A stretch of DNA of 41,723 nt from Acetobacter sacchari (GTDB lineage: Bacteria > Pseudomonadota > Alphaproteobacteria > Acetobacterales > Acetobacteraceae). Location of the stretch: assembly GCF_017377715.1 (NCBI RefSeq), contig NZ_JAFVMF010000029.1, positions 1-41,723 of the forward strand. The letters run 5' to 3'. The notes under the pieces are model-generated. The model was not told the origin of the DNA, made no database searches, and worked only from the letters and a program-made list of their open reading frames with translations. Numbering within the stretch: the first letter of the stretch is position 1; each line of letters opens with the position of its first letter. Position numbers and translations under genes: made by a program. Positions 9,093 to 18,667 of this stretch are shown piece after piece.

Positions 9093-9407
9093 TCAGGTGC
9101 GGTGGCGTACTGCACGAGCATGAGAAGCGGCTTTCCGGGGGCTGTGATAAGCTGCAAGATGCACGAGACCATGAGAATAGCTGCGCGAGGACGCATACTG
9201 GTGCGCAGGCGCCGCATGAGAGCGCGCAGCCAAATGATGCACGGCGTGATAAACCGGCGGAGCAGCGGTCAAGGACGCCAGAGTGAGGCGGCTCGCCTCG
9301 TAATCAGAGATGATCCGCTCGGCGTGAGCGGGCTTCGCTCCGTAAAACGCGCCCACAGCAACTGTGCCAAGGGCGAATATCGACAGCTTGCGGAGCATCC
9401 CGGTCAT
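9093..9407 (-). CDS. Small secreted His/Ala-rich hypothetical protein
   Basis: 104 residues. The N-terminus is a good signal peptide: charged MTGMLRK, a hydrophobic core, and AHA before the likely cleavage site (GAKPAHA-ER). The mature part is rich in His, Ala, Ser and Tyr with no known domain (AVHHLAARSHAAPAHQY and similar). The ATG at 9407 is preferred because GAGAG sits 5 bases before it; the frame runs on to a TTG at 9431. The His clusters could bind metal, but that is a guess. It lies downstream of grxD in the same direction, separated by a hairpin. Confidence 0.6.
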   Translation of the reverse strand: MTGMLRKLSIFALGTVAVGAFYGAKPAHAERIISDYEASRLTLASLTAAPPVYHAVHHLAARSHAAPAHQYASSRSYSHGLVHLAAYHSPRKAASHARAVRHRT

Positions 9408-9474
9408 TGCAACTCTCATATTACATTTCAAAGAGACGATACAATGAACCTGAATTGGCGAGCAAGCCGGAACA

Positions 9475-9498
9475 ACCAGATTTATCTGGAAATCTGGT
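9475..9498. terminator. Hairpin downstream of grxD
   Basis: A perfect 9-bp inverted repeat (ACCAGATTT / AAATCTGGT, 6-base loop) about 76 bases past the grxD stop. There is no T-tract on the leftward strand, so it is a processing or stability hairpin, or a weak terminator, for the purine-bolA-grxD transcript. Confidence 0.4.
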
Positions 9499-9573
9499 CC
9501 GACTCCGCCATGAAATAGCCAGTTTTTATCGGGTCGACTTCGTTGAAGAACAAGCCGACCCTACTCTCTGTAA

Positions 9574-9909
9574 TCAGACCGGAGCGGAAACGATTCCGTT
9601 TTCGACGAACAGGGTCTGCAACTCACCAGACTTCGCCATTTCGGTGACGATGTCACACCCGCCAACGAACTCACCCTTTACATAAAGCTGCGGGATCGTC
9701 GGCCAGTCAGAGAAGGTCTTGATCCCGTCGCGCAACTCCGGATCGGCGAGGACATTTTCGTCCTTGAACGGAACCCCCAGGTGATTGAGAATCTGCACGA
9801 CACGCGCAGAGAAACCGCACTGCGGGAAGTCCGCCGTTCCCTTCATGAACAGCATGACCGGATTGGCGTCGATCTGCGCCTGAATACGCTCGGCTACGGG
9901 GGTGGACAT
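9574..9909 (-). CDS. grxD: Monothiol glutaredoxin, Grx4 family
   Basis: 111 residues. The Fe-S binding monothiol motif CGFS is present ([13 protein letters not shown]), as are the KGT before it, [16 protein letters not shown] and the late GGCD of the family. Such proteins bind a [2Fe-2S] cluster with glutathione as a dimer or with BolA and pass it on to target proteins. The bolA gene lies just upstream on the same strand, the classic pairing. This is the last gene of the purine-linked leftward transcript. Confidence 0.95.
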   Translation of the reverse strand: MSTPVAERIQAQIDANPVMLFMKGTADFPQCGFSARVVQILNHLGVPFKDENVLADPELRDGIKTFSDWPTIPQLYVKGEFVGGCDIVTEMAKSGELQTLFVENGIVSAPV

Positions 9910-10020
9910 CGTTCAGATTCCTTTTGCTGGCAGTGGCCAATGGCTGCGGACGCAAAAGTCGGCGTCCGATTCAAGACACCCCGCCGACGAGCGTGCAGGG
10001 CAGAAAAGCAAGGCAGAACG

Positions 10021-10251
10021 TCAGGGAGCGGCGGTCTGCAGCGCAAGCGCGTGCAGCGTGCCGCCCATGTGGCCTTCGAGCGAATTGTAAACGAGCTTAT
10101 GCTGCTTTACGCGCGAAAGCCCACGAAATGCTTCACTGATAACCGTGCAGGCGTAGTGGTCGCCGTCACCCGCCAGATCTTCGATCCTCACGACGGCGTC
10201 GGGGATCGCCTTGCGGATATAGGCTTCAATCTCGGACGCCTGCATGGCCAT
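10021..10251 (-). CDS. BolA family protein
   Basis: 76 residues, complete BolA domain: DAVVRIEDLAGDGDHYACTV, then a helix, VKQHKLVYNSL and the terminal GTLHALAL with the conserved His that helps hold the shared [2Fe-2S] cluster with Grx4. It sits between purL and grxD on the same strand; the 61-base gap to purL and the 111-base gap to grxD are compatible with one transcript. The likely role is as partner of the monothiol glutaredoxin in Fe-S handling. Confidence 0.93.
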   Translation of the reverse strand: MAMQASEIEAYIRKAIPDAVVRIEDLAGDGDHYACTVISEAFRGLSRVKQHKLVYNSLEGHMGGTLHALALQTAAP

Positions 10252-10312
10252 CGGGGTAGTCTCCGTGAACGTGTTCTGCGGGCCGCCAGGAAGGGGACGA
10301 CGGCCCGAGCCG

Positions 10313-12523
10313 TCACGCTTCCATCAGACCGGGGAAAAATGCCTCGTTCGCTGAACGCAGGCGCGCAATGGATATTGTAGCGCCATTGGGCAAAGTCAAA
10401 CCGTCTCCGCCGATTGTCGCGATCACACGCGCGGAAACGCTCTGCGCTTTCGCCCGCGCGATTAGTGCGTCGGCGTCGCCTTCAATGGCGACCAGATAGC
10501 GGGCCTGATCTTCGCCGAACCAGAACGCCTCCGGACGTATGCCCGTTTCCGCCGATTGCAGGACGCATCCGACCCCACCCGCCATCGCCATTTCGGCGAC
10601 CGCAACCAGAAGTCCGCCGTCCGAAAGATCGTGGCACGCGGTAACCTCGCCCGCAGCGATACGCTCACGCACGAAGTCTCCGTTACGCTTCTCACGCTCA
10701 AGATCGACAACTGGCGCATCGCCTGTTTCGCGACCAAGCACCTCGCGCAGCCAGAGCGACTGCCCGAGATGACCGCCTGTTTCCCCAACCAGCACGAGAA
10801 CGCCAGACTTTGGCAACGCCAACCCGACCGTCTTCCGCACATCCGAAAGAACGCCGAGCGCGCCGATAGCGGGTGTCGGAAGAATAGCCTGTGTCGAACC
10901 GTCAGGATTGCGGGTCTCATTGTAGAGAGACACGTTGCCGCTAACGACCGGGAAATCGAGAACCCGGCAGGCTTCGCCCATGCCTTCGATCGCGGCGACG
11001 AACTGCGCCATGATTTCAGGTTTTTCCGGGTTGCCGAAGTTGAGGTTGTCCGTCACCGCCAGAGGCTTCGCGCCCGTCGCGGTGATGTTGCGCCATGCCT
11101 CGGCGACCGCCTGAGCCCCACCCGAGCGAGGATTGGCGCGGCAGTAGCGCGGCGTGCAGTCCGTGGTTAGGGCGAGCCCGATCTCGCTGCCTTCTATCTT
11201 GACGACTGCGGCGTCCGCGCCGCCGGGACGGCGAACGGTCTGTCCGCCGACAGCGCTGTCGTACTGGTTCCAGATCCACGCGCGCGACGCCAGATCGGGG
11301 CACCCGATCAGACGTAACAGCGACTGCTCCAGACCGATCGGGTCGTGAATCGGGCCAAGTTCTTCCGGCGCGGCCAGCGGCGCAACCGGCCGATCATAGA
11401 TCGGCGCCTGATCAGCCAGCGGGTCGAGCGGAATATCCGCCTCCACCGCGCCACGATGCCGGACGACGATGCGACCTGTATCAGTCAGATGACCGACGAC
11501 GGCGAAATCAAGCTCCCACTTCTCGAACACGGCGCGGGCCAGTTCGGTCCGCTCCGGCTTGAGCACCATGAGCATACGCTCCTGGCTCTCGGAGAGCATC
11601 ATCTCATAGGCCGTCATGCCCGGTTCACGCTGGGGAACCGCGTCCAGATCGAGGTCGATCCCGACGCCGCCTTTCCCGGCCATCTCGACCGAGGACGAGG
11701 TCAGGCCAGCAGCGCCCATGTCCTGAATCGCCACGATCGCGTCAGTGGCCATCAGCTCAAGGCAGGCTTCGATCAACAGCTTTTCAACGAACGGATCGCC
11801 GACCTGCACCGTCGGGCGCTTCGCCAGAGCGTTCTCGTCGAACTCGGCGGAAGACATGGTCGCGCCGTGGATGCCGTCGCGCCCCGTCTTCGACCCGACA
11901 TAAACCACTGGGTTGCCCACGCCAGCGGCAGCGGACAGGAAGATGCGGTCCTGCCGCGCAACGCCGACGGTCATCGCATTGACCAGCGGATTGCCGTCAT
12001 ATGCAGGGTGGAAATTCACCTCTCCGCCGACGGTCGGCACGCCGACGCAGTTGCCGTAACCACCGATGCCGCGCACGACGCCATCGACGATCTGCCGCGT
12101 GCGCGGGTTCTCGGGAGACCCGAAGCGCAGGGCGTTCAGGTTGGCGACAGGGCGAGCGCCCATGGTGAACACGTCGCGCAGGATGCCGCCGACGCCTGTC
12201 GCAGCACCCTGATAAGGCTCAATGAAGGACGGGTGATTGTGGCTCTCCATCTTGAAGATGGCGGCCAGCCCCTCGCCGATATCGACCACGCCCGCGTTTT
12301 CGCCCGGCCCGTGGATCACCCACGGCGCCGTCGTCGGCAGCGTGCGCAGCCATTTGCGGGAGGATTTGTAGGAGCAGTGCTCCGACCACATCACCGAGAA
12401 CACGCCGAGTTCCGTCAGAGACGGCGTGCGGCCCATGATCGTCAGGACGCGACCGTATTCTTCGTCCGACAACCCGAATTCGCGCGCGAGAGCCGCGTCC
12501 ACTGTCTTCTGTGCGGCAGTCAC
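10313..12523 (-). CDS. purL: Phosphoribosylformylglycinamidine synthase large subunit
   Basis: 736 residues, the size of the small-type PurL that needs PurS and PurQ. It makes formylglycinamidine ribonucleotide from FGAR, ATP and ammonia supplied by PurQ, the fourth step to IMP. Recognisable family stretches include [13 protein letters not shown] near the N-terminus, IGPGEN-like [22 protein letters not shown] and [14 protein letters not shown] chose the GTG start at 12523 (VTAAQKTVD) because it overlaps the purQ stop (GTGA); the frame is open further upstream only within purQ. It is coupled to purQ and followed by bolA. Confidence 0.97.
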   Translation of the reverse strand: MTAAQKTVDAALAREFGLSDEEYGRVLTIMGRTPSLTELGVFSVMWSEHCSYKSSRKWLRTLPTTAPWVIHGPGENAGVVDIGEGLAAIFKMESHNHPSFIEPYQGAATGVGGILRDVFTMGARPVANLNALRFGSPENPRTRQIVDGVVRGIGGYGNCVGVPTVGGEVNFHPAYDGNPLVNAMTVGVARQDRIFLSAAAGVGNPVVYVGSKTGRDGIHGATMSSAEFDENALAKRPTVQVGDPFVEKLLIEACLELMATDAIVAIQDMGAAGLTSSSVEMAGKGGVGIDLDLDAVPQREPGMTAYEMMLSESQERMLMVLKPERTELARAVFEKWELDFAVVGHLTDTGRIVVRHRGAVEADIPLDPLADQAPIYDRPVAPLAAPEELGPIHDPIGLEQSLLRLIGCPDLASRAWIWNQYDSAVGGQTVRRPGGADAAVVKIEGSEIGLALTTDCTPRYCRANPRSGGAQAVAEAWRNITATGAKPLAVTDNLNFGNPEKPEIMAQFVAAIEGMGEACRVLDFPVVSGNVSLYNETRNPDGSTQAILPTPAIGALGVLSDVRKTVGLALPKSGVLVLVGETGGHLGQSLWLREVLGRETGDAPVVDLEREKRNGDFVRERIAAGEVTACHDLSDGGLLVAVAEMAMAGGVGCVLQSAETGIRPEAFWFGEDQARYLVAIEGDADALIARAKAQSVSARVIATIGGDGLTLPNGATISIARLRSANEAFFPGLMEA

Positions 12524-13221
12524 CGGACCAGAGCCTCCACCAAGCCATCGAATAGCGGTTTGCCGTCGACGCCGCCCATCAGCGGATCGACCAGATCTTC
12601 GGGGTGCGGCATCATGCCGCAAATGCGGTTGTTGGCGCTGATCACGCCCGCGATGGCGTTAACGCTGCCATTCAGATTGGACGCGCGATCGCTGGCGTCA
12701 ACGACGCCACCCGCCGAGGCGTAACGGAACGCCACGCGCCCCTCGCCTTCCAGTTCCGCAAGCGTTTCAGCATCGCACGCGTAGTTGCCGTCGCCATGCG
12801 CCAGCGGCGCACGGAACACGTCACCCTTTTTCCAGTGACGGGTGAACGGCGTTTCACTGGTTTCCACGCGCAGATAGCAATCCTGCGACAGAAAACGCAT
12901 GCCGCCGTTACGCAGCAGCGCGCCAGGCAGAAGACCGGCTTCCGTCAAAATCTGAAAGCCGTTGCAGACGCCAAGGATATGACCGCCACGCTCGGCGAAC
13001 GCCTTCACTTCCCGCATGATCGGGGAATGCGCGGCCATCGCGCCGCAACGCAGATAATCGCCATAGCTGAAGCCGCCTGGCAACACGATCAGATCGAGAT
13101 CAGGCAACGTCGTGTCGCGGTGCCACAGCATTTCCGGCTTGCGCCCGGTTACGCCATGGAGCGCGATCGCCATGTCGCGCTCCCGGTTAGTGCCCGGGAA
13201 GACGACGATCCCTGTTTTCAT
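12520..13221 (-). CDS. purQ: FGAM synthase glutaminase subunit
   Basis: 233 residues. Class I glutamine amidotransferase that releases ammonia from glutamine for PurL. The catalytic triad is visible: Cys in [10 protein letters not shown], His and Glu in MMPHPEDLV near the C-terminus. The N-terminal [10 protein letters not shown] is typical of PurQ. The start overlaps the stop of the secreted Rap1a-like gene (ATGA), and its own stop overlaps purL, so the whole block is translationally coupled. Confidence 0.97.
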   Translation of the reverse strand: MKTGIVVFPGTNRERDMAIALHGVTGRKPEMLWHRDTTLPDLDLIVLPGGFSYGDYLRCGAMAAHSPIMREVKAFAERGGHILGVCNGFQILTEAGLLPGALLRNGGMRFLSQDCYLRVETSETPFTRHWKKGDVFRAPLAHGDGNYACDAETLAELEGEGRVAFRYASAGGVVDASDRASNLNGSVNAIAGVISANNRICGMMPHPEDLVDPLMGGVDGKPLFDGLVEALVR

Positions 13222-13604
13222 TTCGCGCCGCCACAGGGATAGGAATCATGCAGCGCCATGAACACGCCCTCGCCCACCGGCTTGGACAGCGAGTCCTGAT
13301 GCCCCTTCAGCCACGCGACGACCTTGCCGCGCATGGCGACGCCGGTTTCGGCCTGCGGAATGCAGAAGCCCGCAGGCGCGTTGGCGTCGCCTTCGTTGCG
13401 GTCATTGACCTTGGCGAGCGCGCCCGCGTCAGCCATGCCGGTGATGTACGCGTCGCAGATCTGCCCGCCGGCGGGCTTCGAACAGATGCGTCCGAAATTG
13501 CCCGCCGTCATGGGGGAGACACGTTGCGCGTCGGCGGCCGACGCCAGCAGGGAAGTCGCTGCGACGGCGCAGAAAGCCGTTGCAAGAGTCCGGACACGGT
13601 TCAT
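13218..13604 (-). CDS. Secreted Rap1a/Tai-like small protein inside the purine operon
   Basis: 128 residues with a clear signal peptide (about 1-26, ending SAADA before QRV). The mature part has the layout of the Rap1a/Tai immunity-protein family: four Cys in the order [18 protein letters not shown] and a terminal YPCGG, with a helix between the last two ([13 protein letters not shown]). The Cys would form disulfides in the periplasm. In other bacteria this domain guards against type VI secreted amidases, but many family members stand alone with unknown function. It overlaps purS upstream and purQ downstream by 4 bases each, so it is fully embedded in the purine operon. I see no effector gene nearby. 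Confidence 0.82.
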   Translation of the reverse strand: MNRVRTLATAFCAVAATSLLASAADAQRVSPMTAGNFGRICSKPAGGQICDAYITGMADAGALAKVNDRNEGDANAPAGFCIPQAETGVAMRGKVVAWLKGHQDSLSKPVGEGVFMALHDSYPCGGAK

Positions 13605-13843
13605 TGCACGATCTCCGTTCTGAAATCTTCGATGACCTGATTGGCCAGAAGCCCCTTCGCCATCTCAATGGCGCGCTCCTGCGCACGCGCGGCGTCGGCC
13701 TCGTCGAGATCCAGCTCGATCACCTTGCCCACGCGAACCTCACGAACTTCGGGAAAGTCGAGAACATGCAGTGCGTGCCCGATGGCCTTGCCCTGCGGAT
13801 CCAGCACGCCTTCCTTCAGCGAAACCGTCACCCGTACTTTCAT
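13601..13843 (-). CDS. purS: FGAM synthase subunit PurS
   Basis: 80 residues, complete. PurS is the small bridging subunit that joins PurQ and PurL and helps ammonia transfer. Family features: MKVRVTVSLKEGVLDPQGKA at the start and a C-terminal helix with VIEDFRTEIV. Its stop overlaps the start of the Rap1a-like gene. The gap to purC is 61 bases. Confidence 0.95.
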   Translation of the reverse strand: MKVRVTVSLKEGVLDPQGKAIGHALHVLDFPEVREVRVGKVIELDLDEADAARAQERAIEMAKGLLANQVIEDFRTEIVQ

Positions 13844-13904
13844 ATCACCCTCTTTTCCGAACTTTTCCCGACGTCAGACCAAGCCCCAACCTTTTGGCCC
13901 GGCC

Positions 13905-14669
13905 TTATTGCATGGCCTCCGGGCCTTTAAGGTCGCCATTGCCAGCCTCGGGCAGAATGCCCAGACGACGTGCGACCTCCTGATACGCCTCCTCGACGCG
14001 CCCCATGTCGCGCCGGAAACGGTCCTTGTCGAGCTTCTCACTCGTCTTGGCGTCCCACAGGCGGCAGTTATCGGGCGAGATCTCATCGGCCAGGACGATG
14101 CGCATCTCCTCGCCTTCCCACAAGCGACCGAACTCCAGCTTGAAATCCACCAGCGTGATGCCCACTCCGGCGAAAAGACCGCACAGGAAATCGTTCACGC
14201 GCAGCGCGATGGCGACCATGTCGTCCATATCGTGCGTCGACGCCCAGCCAAACGCCGTAATGTGCTCTTCGGCCACGATCGGGTCGTTGAGGGAGTCGTT
14301 CTTGTAATAATACTCGACGATCGAGCGCGGGAGCCGCGTGCCTTCAGGGATTCCGAGGCGCTTGGCGATGCTTCCGGCCGCCACATTACGGATCACGACC
14401 TCAAGCGGAATGATCTCAACTTCGCGAATCAACTGCTCGCGCATGTTGATGCGGCGGATGAAATGCGTCGGGATGCCGATCTCCTGCAAGCGCAGCATCA
14501 CATGCTCGCTGATACGATTGTTCAGCACGCCCTTGCCGGTGATGATGCCCTTTTTGGCGCCGTTGCCTGCCGTCGCGTCATCCTTGAAATACTGCACGAG
14601 TGTGCCGGGTTCCGGCCCCTCGAACAGGATCTTGGCTTTTCCCTCGTAAAGCTGGCGGCGGCGGGCCAT
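13905..14669 (-). CDS. purC: SAICAR synthetase
   Basis: 254 residues, normal for PurC. It joins aspartate to CAIR with ATP to give SAICAR. The N-terminus [20 protein letters not shown] and the later [17 protein letters not shown] and LVDFKLEFG are family hallmarks. The ATG at 14669 is preferred over 14675 because AAGGA lies 5 bases upstream; the longer open frame to 14795 has no family resemblance. It lies between purB and purS on one strand. Confidence 0.96.
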   Translation of the reverse strand: MARRRQLYEGKAKILFEGPEPGTLVQYFKDDATAGNGAKKGIITGKGVLNNRISEHVMLRLQEIGIPTHFIRRINMREQLIREVEIIPLEVVIRNVAAGSIAKRLGIPEGTRLPRSIVEYYYKNDSLNDPIVAEEHITAFGWASTHDMDDMVAIALRVNDFLCGLFAGVGITLVDFKLEFGRLWEGEEMRIVLADEISPDNCRLWDAKTSEKLDKDRFRRDMGRVEEAYQEVARRLGILPEAGNGDLKGPEAMQ

Positions 14670-14837
14670 CGTCATCCTTGCTGGCTGCGCACGGGCCTGC
14701 TTCAAGGCGCAGAATCCGTGCTGTTGTCGCCCCTGCTTGGGGGCCCCGTTGGGGCAGCCTCTTAGCAGCCTTCCGCGTCGGATGATACAGCCCATGCACG
14801 GCGCCGCGGGAGAAAGCTACCGCGCGCCCTCCCCCAC

Positions 14838-14852
14838 AACCGCCGTTCAGGC
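14838..14852. terminator. GC hairpin across the purB stop
   Basis: A perfect 5-bp GC stem (CCGCC / GGCGG, 5-base loop) spans the purB stop codon. There is no T-run after it, so I read it as a weak or regulatory hairpin in front of purC rather than a full terminator. Confidence 0.25.
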
Positions 14853-16196
14853 GGCCGGACCAGGTTCCCCGAACACGAGACGGAAACGCGCATCCACCGC
14901 CTTCAGATGCGCGCGGCTGTCCATCGCTGCATCGAGCACTTCCGGCGCCACCTTCCCCACGATATCCGGGTCGTCGCCCAGATTCTCGCGGAAGCTGCGG
15001 CCTTCCGGCTTGCCGAGCTTTGTCCAGGTCGCCATCGCGCAGCGTTGGACGATCCTGTATGCGTCCTCGCGCAGCACGCCGGCGCGGGCGAGCGCGAGAA
15101 GCACCTCACCCGAGTGCACGACGCCTCCGAGGCTCTCCAGATTCGCCGCCATCTGCTCCGGATAAACGACCAGCTTGTCCATCATCCCCGCGAGGCGCGC
15201 GAGCGCGAAATCGAGTCCGATCGTACCGTCCGGGCAGATATTGCGCTCGACGGCGGAGTGGCTGATGTCGCGCTCATGCCACAGGGCGACGTTCTCCAGT
15301 GCAGGAACGACATGCGAGCGGATGAGGCGCGCCAAGCCCGTCAGGTTTTCCGACAGCACCGGGTTGCGCTTGTGCGGCATTGCCGACGAGCCCTTCTGGC
15401 CCGGATGGAAGAACTCCTCGGCCTCCCGCACTTCCGAACGCTGGAGGTGGCGCACTTCGGTCGCCAGACGCTCTATGCCGCTGGCGATGACGGCGAGCGC
15501 GCAGAAATAAGCCGCATGGCGGTCACGCGGGATGACCTGCGTGGAAACCGGTTCGATCTTCAGGCCGAGCTTGTCAGCGACGAATTCCTCGATCTTCGGG
15601 TCGAGATGGGCGAACGTGCCCACTGCGCCGGAAATGGCGCAGGTCGCGATTTCCGCGCGCGCCGTCAGCAGGCGCTCCCGATTGCGGACGAATTCCGCGT
15701 AATGCCCCGCCATCTTCAGACCGAACGAGGTGGGTTCGGCGTGAATGGCGTGGCTGCGGCCGATGGTCAGCGTGTATTTATGTGCGAACGCCTGCTTTTT
15801 AAGCGCGGCGAGAACCGAGTCCAGACCTTCGATCAGGATGTCCGTCGCCTGCGTCAGCTGCACCGCGAGACAGGTGTCCAGCACATCGGAGGATGTCATG
15901 CCCAGATGCACGAAGCGGCTGTCAGGCCCGATCTTCTCGGCGAGCCATGTCAGAAACGCGATGACGTCGTGGCGGGTCTCCGCCTCGATCGCATCGATGC
16001 GGTCCAGATCGGCGCCAGAGAAGGCGGCCATCGCCGCGTCTCCGCGCTCGCGGATCGTGCGGGCGGATTCCTTCGGGATCTCGCCCAGTTCCGCCATCGC
16101 CTCACAAGCCAGCGCCTCGATCTCGAACCAGATCCGATAGCGGTTCTCGGGGGCCCATATGGCCGACATCGCGGGTCTCGAATAACGCGGCACCAT
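14847..16196 (-). CDS. purB: Adenylosuccinate lyase
   Basis: 449 residues. It cleaves SAICAR to AICAR and adenylosuccinate to AMP, each with fumarate release. The fumarase/aspartase superfamily signature is present (GSSAMPHKRNPVLSE), as are TSSDVLDT and the catalytic-His region TIGRSHAIHAEPTS. The N-terminus MVPRYSRPAMSAIWAPENRY is the usual PurB opening. It is the first gene of the leftward purine block. The purC start lies about 180 bases further on, a larger gap than elsewhere in the block. Confidence 0.96.
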   Translation of the reverse strand: MVPRYSRPAMSAIWAPENRYRIWFEIEALACEAMAELGEIPKESARTIRERGDAAMAAFSGADLDRIDAIEAETRHDVIAFLTWLAEKIGPDSRFVHLGMTSSDVLDTCLAVQLTQATDILIEGLDSVLAALKKQAFAHKYTLTIGRSHAIHAEPTSFGLKMAGHYAEFVRNRERLLTARAEIATCAISGAVGTFAHLDPKIEEFVADKLGLKIEPVSTQVIPRDRHAAYFCALAVIASGIERLATEVRHLQRSEVREAEEFFHPGQKGSSAMPHKRNPVLSENLTGLARLIRSHVVPALENVALWHERDISHSAVERNICPDGTIGLDFALARLAGMMDKLVVYPEQMAANLESLGGVVHSGEVLLALARAGVLREDAYRIVQRCAMATWTKLGKPEGRSFRENLGDDPDIVGKVAPEVLDAAMDSRAHLKAVDARFRLVFGEPGPAA

Positions 16197-16407
16197 GAAA
16201 CGGGTCTCCCTTAAACCTCAGACTGATCGCGGCCCGGGCCGGGGCCGCAGCGTGCTCCTAAAGCATTTTTTCGCATGACGGAATTGAAGAGCAGTTCAGG
16301 CGCGCTGTTTCCATAGCGCCCCGAGACCACATGGACGGAAAATTAATGATTTTCATCCATCAATCTGCTCTACGATTGAATAAAAGCGACGCCCCCTGGA
16401 CTTCAAA

Positions 16408-16602
16408 ATGCCGTATCAGCAGAACCAAGCAAGTTGGTCCGCCTTCAAGGCGGCGGAAGAGGCGCTCGCCCGACAACCGACCCAACTGGTCGAACACGCA
16501 AGACGGAAGCGTGGACAGGAGCGAACGCTTTTCCGGGGATTGGCGATAGGCCTGCTCATCTGCGCACCGTTCTGGGCCTTGCTGGCGTGGCTGGTTCTCT
16601 GA
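16408..16602 (+). CDS. Small single-span membrane protein
   Basis: 64 residues. A polar, helical N-terminal half (QASWSAFKAAEEALARQPTQ, then a basic stretch ARRKRGQERT) is followed by one strong membrane segment (about 44-63, GLAIGLLICAPFWALLAWLV). The basic stretch before the span suggests the N-terminus stays in the cytoplasm. No good ribosome site precedes the ATG, which lowers confidence. It converges on the exopolysaccharide operon, whose last gene ends 18 bases away. No function is assigned. Confidence 0.5.
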   Translation: MPYQQNQASWSAFKAAEEALARQPTQLVEHARRKRGQERTLFRGLAIGLLICAPFWALLAWLVL

Positions 16603-16620
16603 CGCGCGTCCGCCTATTGC

Positions 16621-17334
16621 TCAGAAGTACCGCTCATACACGGTCACCACATCTCCGGGCGCCAGCAGGCTTGCCGGTTTGACGCTGCCCGTGACCGGCC
16701 GACCACCCTGCATGCCTTCCGTTCGCACTGCGCCCGCCATATCGGTGACCGCCCGGTAAGTGTACCCTCCGGCGAGCGCGACAGCCGACTGCATAGTCAT
16801 GCCTGGGCTGTACGGATATTGACCCGGTTTCGCCACCTCTCCGAGAACGAAGATCGGTCGGTACTGCGCGATTTCCACGGACACGCTGGGATGATTGAGG
16901 ACGCCGCGCTGCCCCAGCACGCCGGACAGATCGGCTGCCAGCTGATCGGGCGTCTTTCCTGCCGCTTTCACCGGCCCGACCAACGGAAACCCGATCGTCC
17001 CGGCGTCGCTGACCGTGAACGAATTGCTTAATTGCGGATCGTTATACGTCAGGATGCGTAGCGTATCTCCCGCTCCCAGAAGGTACGACGCGGGCGGCGG
17101 CGGCAGCGGCTGGAGATTGCCCGGCGCCGAACAGGCGGCGGCGCCCAGCGCGCTGAGCAAAATCAGCGCTCGTGCGGCAAAACGACCATCGCATCTGCGG
17201 CGGCTGGAGCCGACCGGCGTTACACGCTTCGACGTCGGGAAAGCGGGAGTGATGGTCATGCGACGAACGATGCCCTTCTCAACTGTGTGACGAGTGACGC
17301 GCCGCGCCGTCCGCTCTCCGCTCCGCACCGTCAT
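16621..17334 (-). CDS. Wza/GumB-like polysaccharide export lipoprotein
   Basis: 237 residues. A Poly_export domain (about 83-160; YLLGAGDTLRILTYNDPQLS onwards) is followed by an SLBB-type segment (PIFVLGEVAKPGQYPYSPGM). It should form the periplasmic/outer-membrane channel for exopolysaccharide, fed by the Wzc-like protein. A lipobox-like AAAC ends the hydrophobic stretch at about residues 53-68. ATG at 17334 is kept because of a 4-base ATGA overlap with the upstream barrel gene, but the leader is then long (about 50 residues before the hydrophobic core), so the true start may be the ATG at 17259. The counterparts are GumB and the acetan AceH-type export protein. It is the last gene of the operon. 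Confidence 0.9.
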   Translation of the reverse strand: MTVRSGERTARRVTRHTVEKGIVRRMTITPAFPTSKRVTPVGSSRRRCDGRFAARALILLSALGAAACSAPGNLQPLPPPPASYLLGAGDTLRILTYNDPQLSNSFTVSDAGTIGFPLVGPVKAAGKTPDQLAADLSGVLGQRGVLNHPSVSVEIAQYRPIFVLGEVAKPGQYPYSPGMTMQSAVALAGGYTYRAVTDMAGAVRTEGMQGGRPVTGSVKPASLLAPGDVVTVYERYF

Positions 17335-18659
17335 CGCGCGAAGCTCAAAGACAGAATGACCGCGTTCGCGGCGTATGTGGAGCGGCTGACGCCATAGCTG
17401 GTCGTCTGCGCCACTCCGTAATGGGAATAGCTGTTCATGTGGCTGTAGTTCAGCGACGCCGTGAAGTCGCGATTGATCTTCCAGTTGACGCCGACACCGA
17501 AGGTGAATTGGGTCTGGCGTCGATCCGGCCCGTCGGCGTCGCTGGAACGCGACACGGTTTTCGCGGCGCTTGCAAACCCGCGCAGGTAAAGATCATGGTG
17601 AAGTTCGCGGTCGAACTGCACCCTGATGCTGGACGCCGTCTGGTTGCGCGAGAACGGGGACGTCGGATCGAAAATGCCCCGCCACCCTGTCAGGGTGATG
17701 GTGTTGCGGCGCCCGGGCGTCCAGATGACGTCAACCTCGGCGGTCGGCGTCACGATCGCTTTGGTCGAAGCATTGGTGAAGTGACGCGTCTCTCCCCCGA
17801 CGAGCGCGCGATATTGCAAGACTGCGTCGGAACGCAGATCGACGCCGACGAACCCGCCGCCATCTATGTAATTCGACGACGTTCCGCTCCCTTTGACGAA
17901 CTGCGCTTCCGACGCCCGCAGGATCGCCACCACGGCGTCACCCTGAGATATCGCGAACCGTGACTGAAGCATTTGCGATTCCGTCTGGTGACTGATGGAG
18001 TGAAAATCTCGCGAGTCATAGGCGACCGGGCCGGTGGCGCTCCCGAACGAATAATCGTCCCATGCAGCGCCGGGAATCAGCGAGAATCGTCCCCATGTTT
18101 TGGAATAGCCGATACGAAGGTCGTCCACGGCGTAGGGCACCGGATAGGCGACGCCGAAATTGCCCAGATCGGTCGCGGAAAGGTGTTGTGCGCTATGGGA
18201 GTATCCAAGAGACACCCGGTCGCGACCGATATCCAGCGCCCCTCCGGCGCCGACGTTCCAGTTGGTGTAGCCCGCCTGCGACAGAGACGGATACGCCTTG
18301 TTGGCGACGCCGACCGATACGCCCGCAGCGTTGCGTCGCCAGTCGGAATTCACCCGAAGGCTTGCGGAAGTGTCGAGTTGCGCGCTGCCAGTTCCCGGCG
18401 TGGCGAGTACATTCGCGTTGTAGCCGACGGACTGGCTGACCTTCGGTCGAACGATGAAATCGTGAACGGGGATACCGGGCTGGGAGTTCTCGATCATCTG
18501 TCGCATCACCACCGATCCTGTCGTATCTGGGCCGTATCCGGGAAGGTCGGACGGAAAGTAGCGATCGATCAACTGCGCTTTCGCTTCGGACGACGCCCCG
18601 ACAGTCACGATGATCCCGCCGAACGCCGCAAGAACGCGCATACGGGTCCACGCTCCCAT
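17331..18659 (-). CDS. Outer-membrane beta-barrel protein of the EPS operon
   Basis: About 442 residues. A signal peptide (ending SSEAKA before QLID) precedes a sequence built of alternating polar/hydrophobic strands with many Tyr, Ser and Gly, as in BBP2-type outer-membrane barrels found in capsule and EPS loci (VpsM-like). The end VILSLSFAR lacks the classical C-terminal Phe but has the right strand pattern. ATG at 18659 is chosen; a TTG lies 6 bases upstream and a second ATG at 18641. It overlaps the Wza-like gene by 4 bases. I infer a role in polymer secretion or outer-membrane docking. Confidence 0.8.
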   Translation of the reverse strand: MGAWTRMRVLAAFGGIIVTVGASSEAKAQLIDRYFPSDLPGYGPDTTGSVVMRQMIENSQPGIPVHDFIVRPKVSQSVGYNANVLATPGTGSAQLDTSASLRVNSDWRRNAAGVSVGVANKAYPSLSQAGYTNWNVGAGGALDIGRDRVSLGYSHSAQHLSATDLGNFGVAYPVPYAVDDLRIGYSKTWGRFSLIPGAAWDDYSFGSATGPVAYDSRDFHSISHQTESQMLQSRFAISQGDAVVAILRASEAQFVKGSGTSSNYIDGGGFVGVDLRSDAVLQYRALVGGETRHFTNASTKAIVTPTAEVDVIWTPGRRNTITLTGWRGIFDPTSPFSRNQTASSIRVQFDRELHHDLYLRGFASAAKTVSRSSDADGPDRRQTQFTFGVGVNWKINRDFTASLNYSHMNSYSHYGVAQTTSYGVSRSTYAANAVILSLSFAR

Positions 18660-18667
18660 TCCCAACT

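Noticed and set aside
11345..12724. A 459-codon open frame on the plus strand
   Set aside because: It lies wholly antisense to purL and the end of purQ; its protein is Arg/His-rich and matches no family, as expected of GC-rich shadow frames.
13218..13604. The Rap1a-like gene as half of a toxin-immunity pair
   Set aside because: No T6SS effector or structural gene lies nearby, and its neighbours are all purine genes.
14907..16214. A 435-codon open frame on the plus strand
   Set aside because: Antisense shadow of purB, with the same Arg/His-rich composition and no ribosome site.
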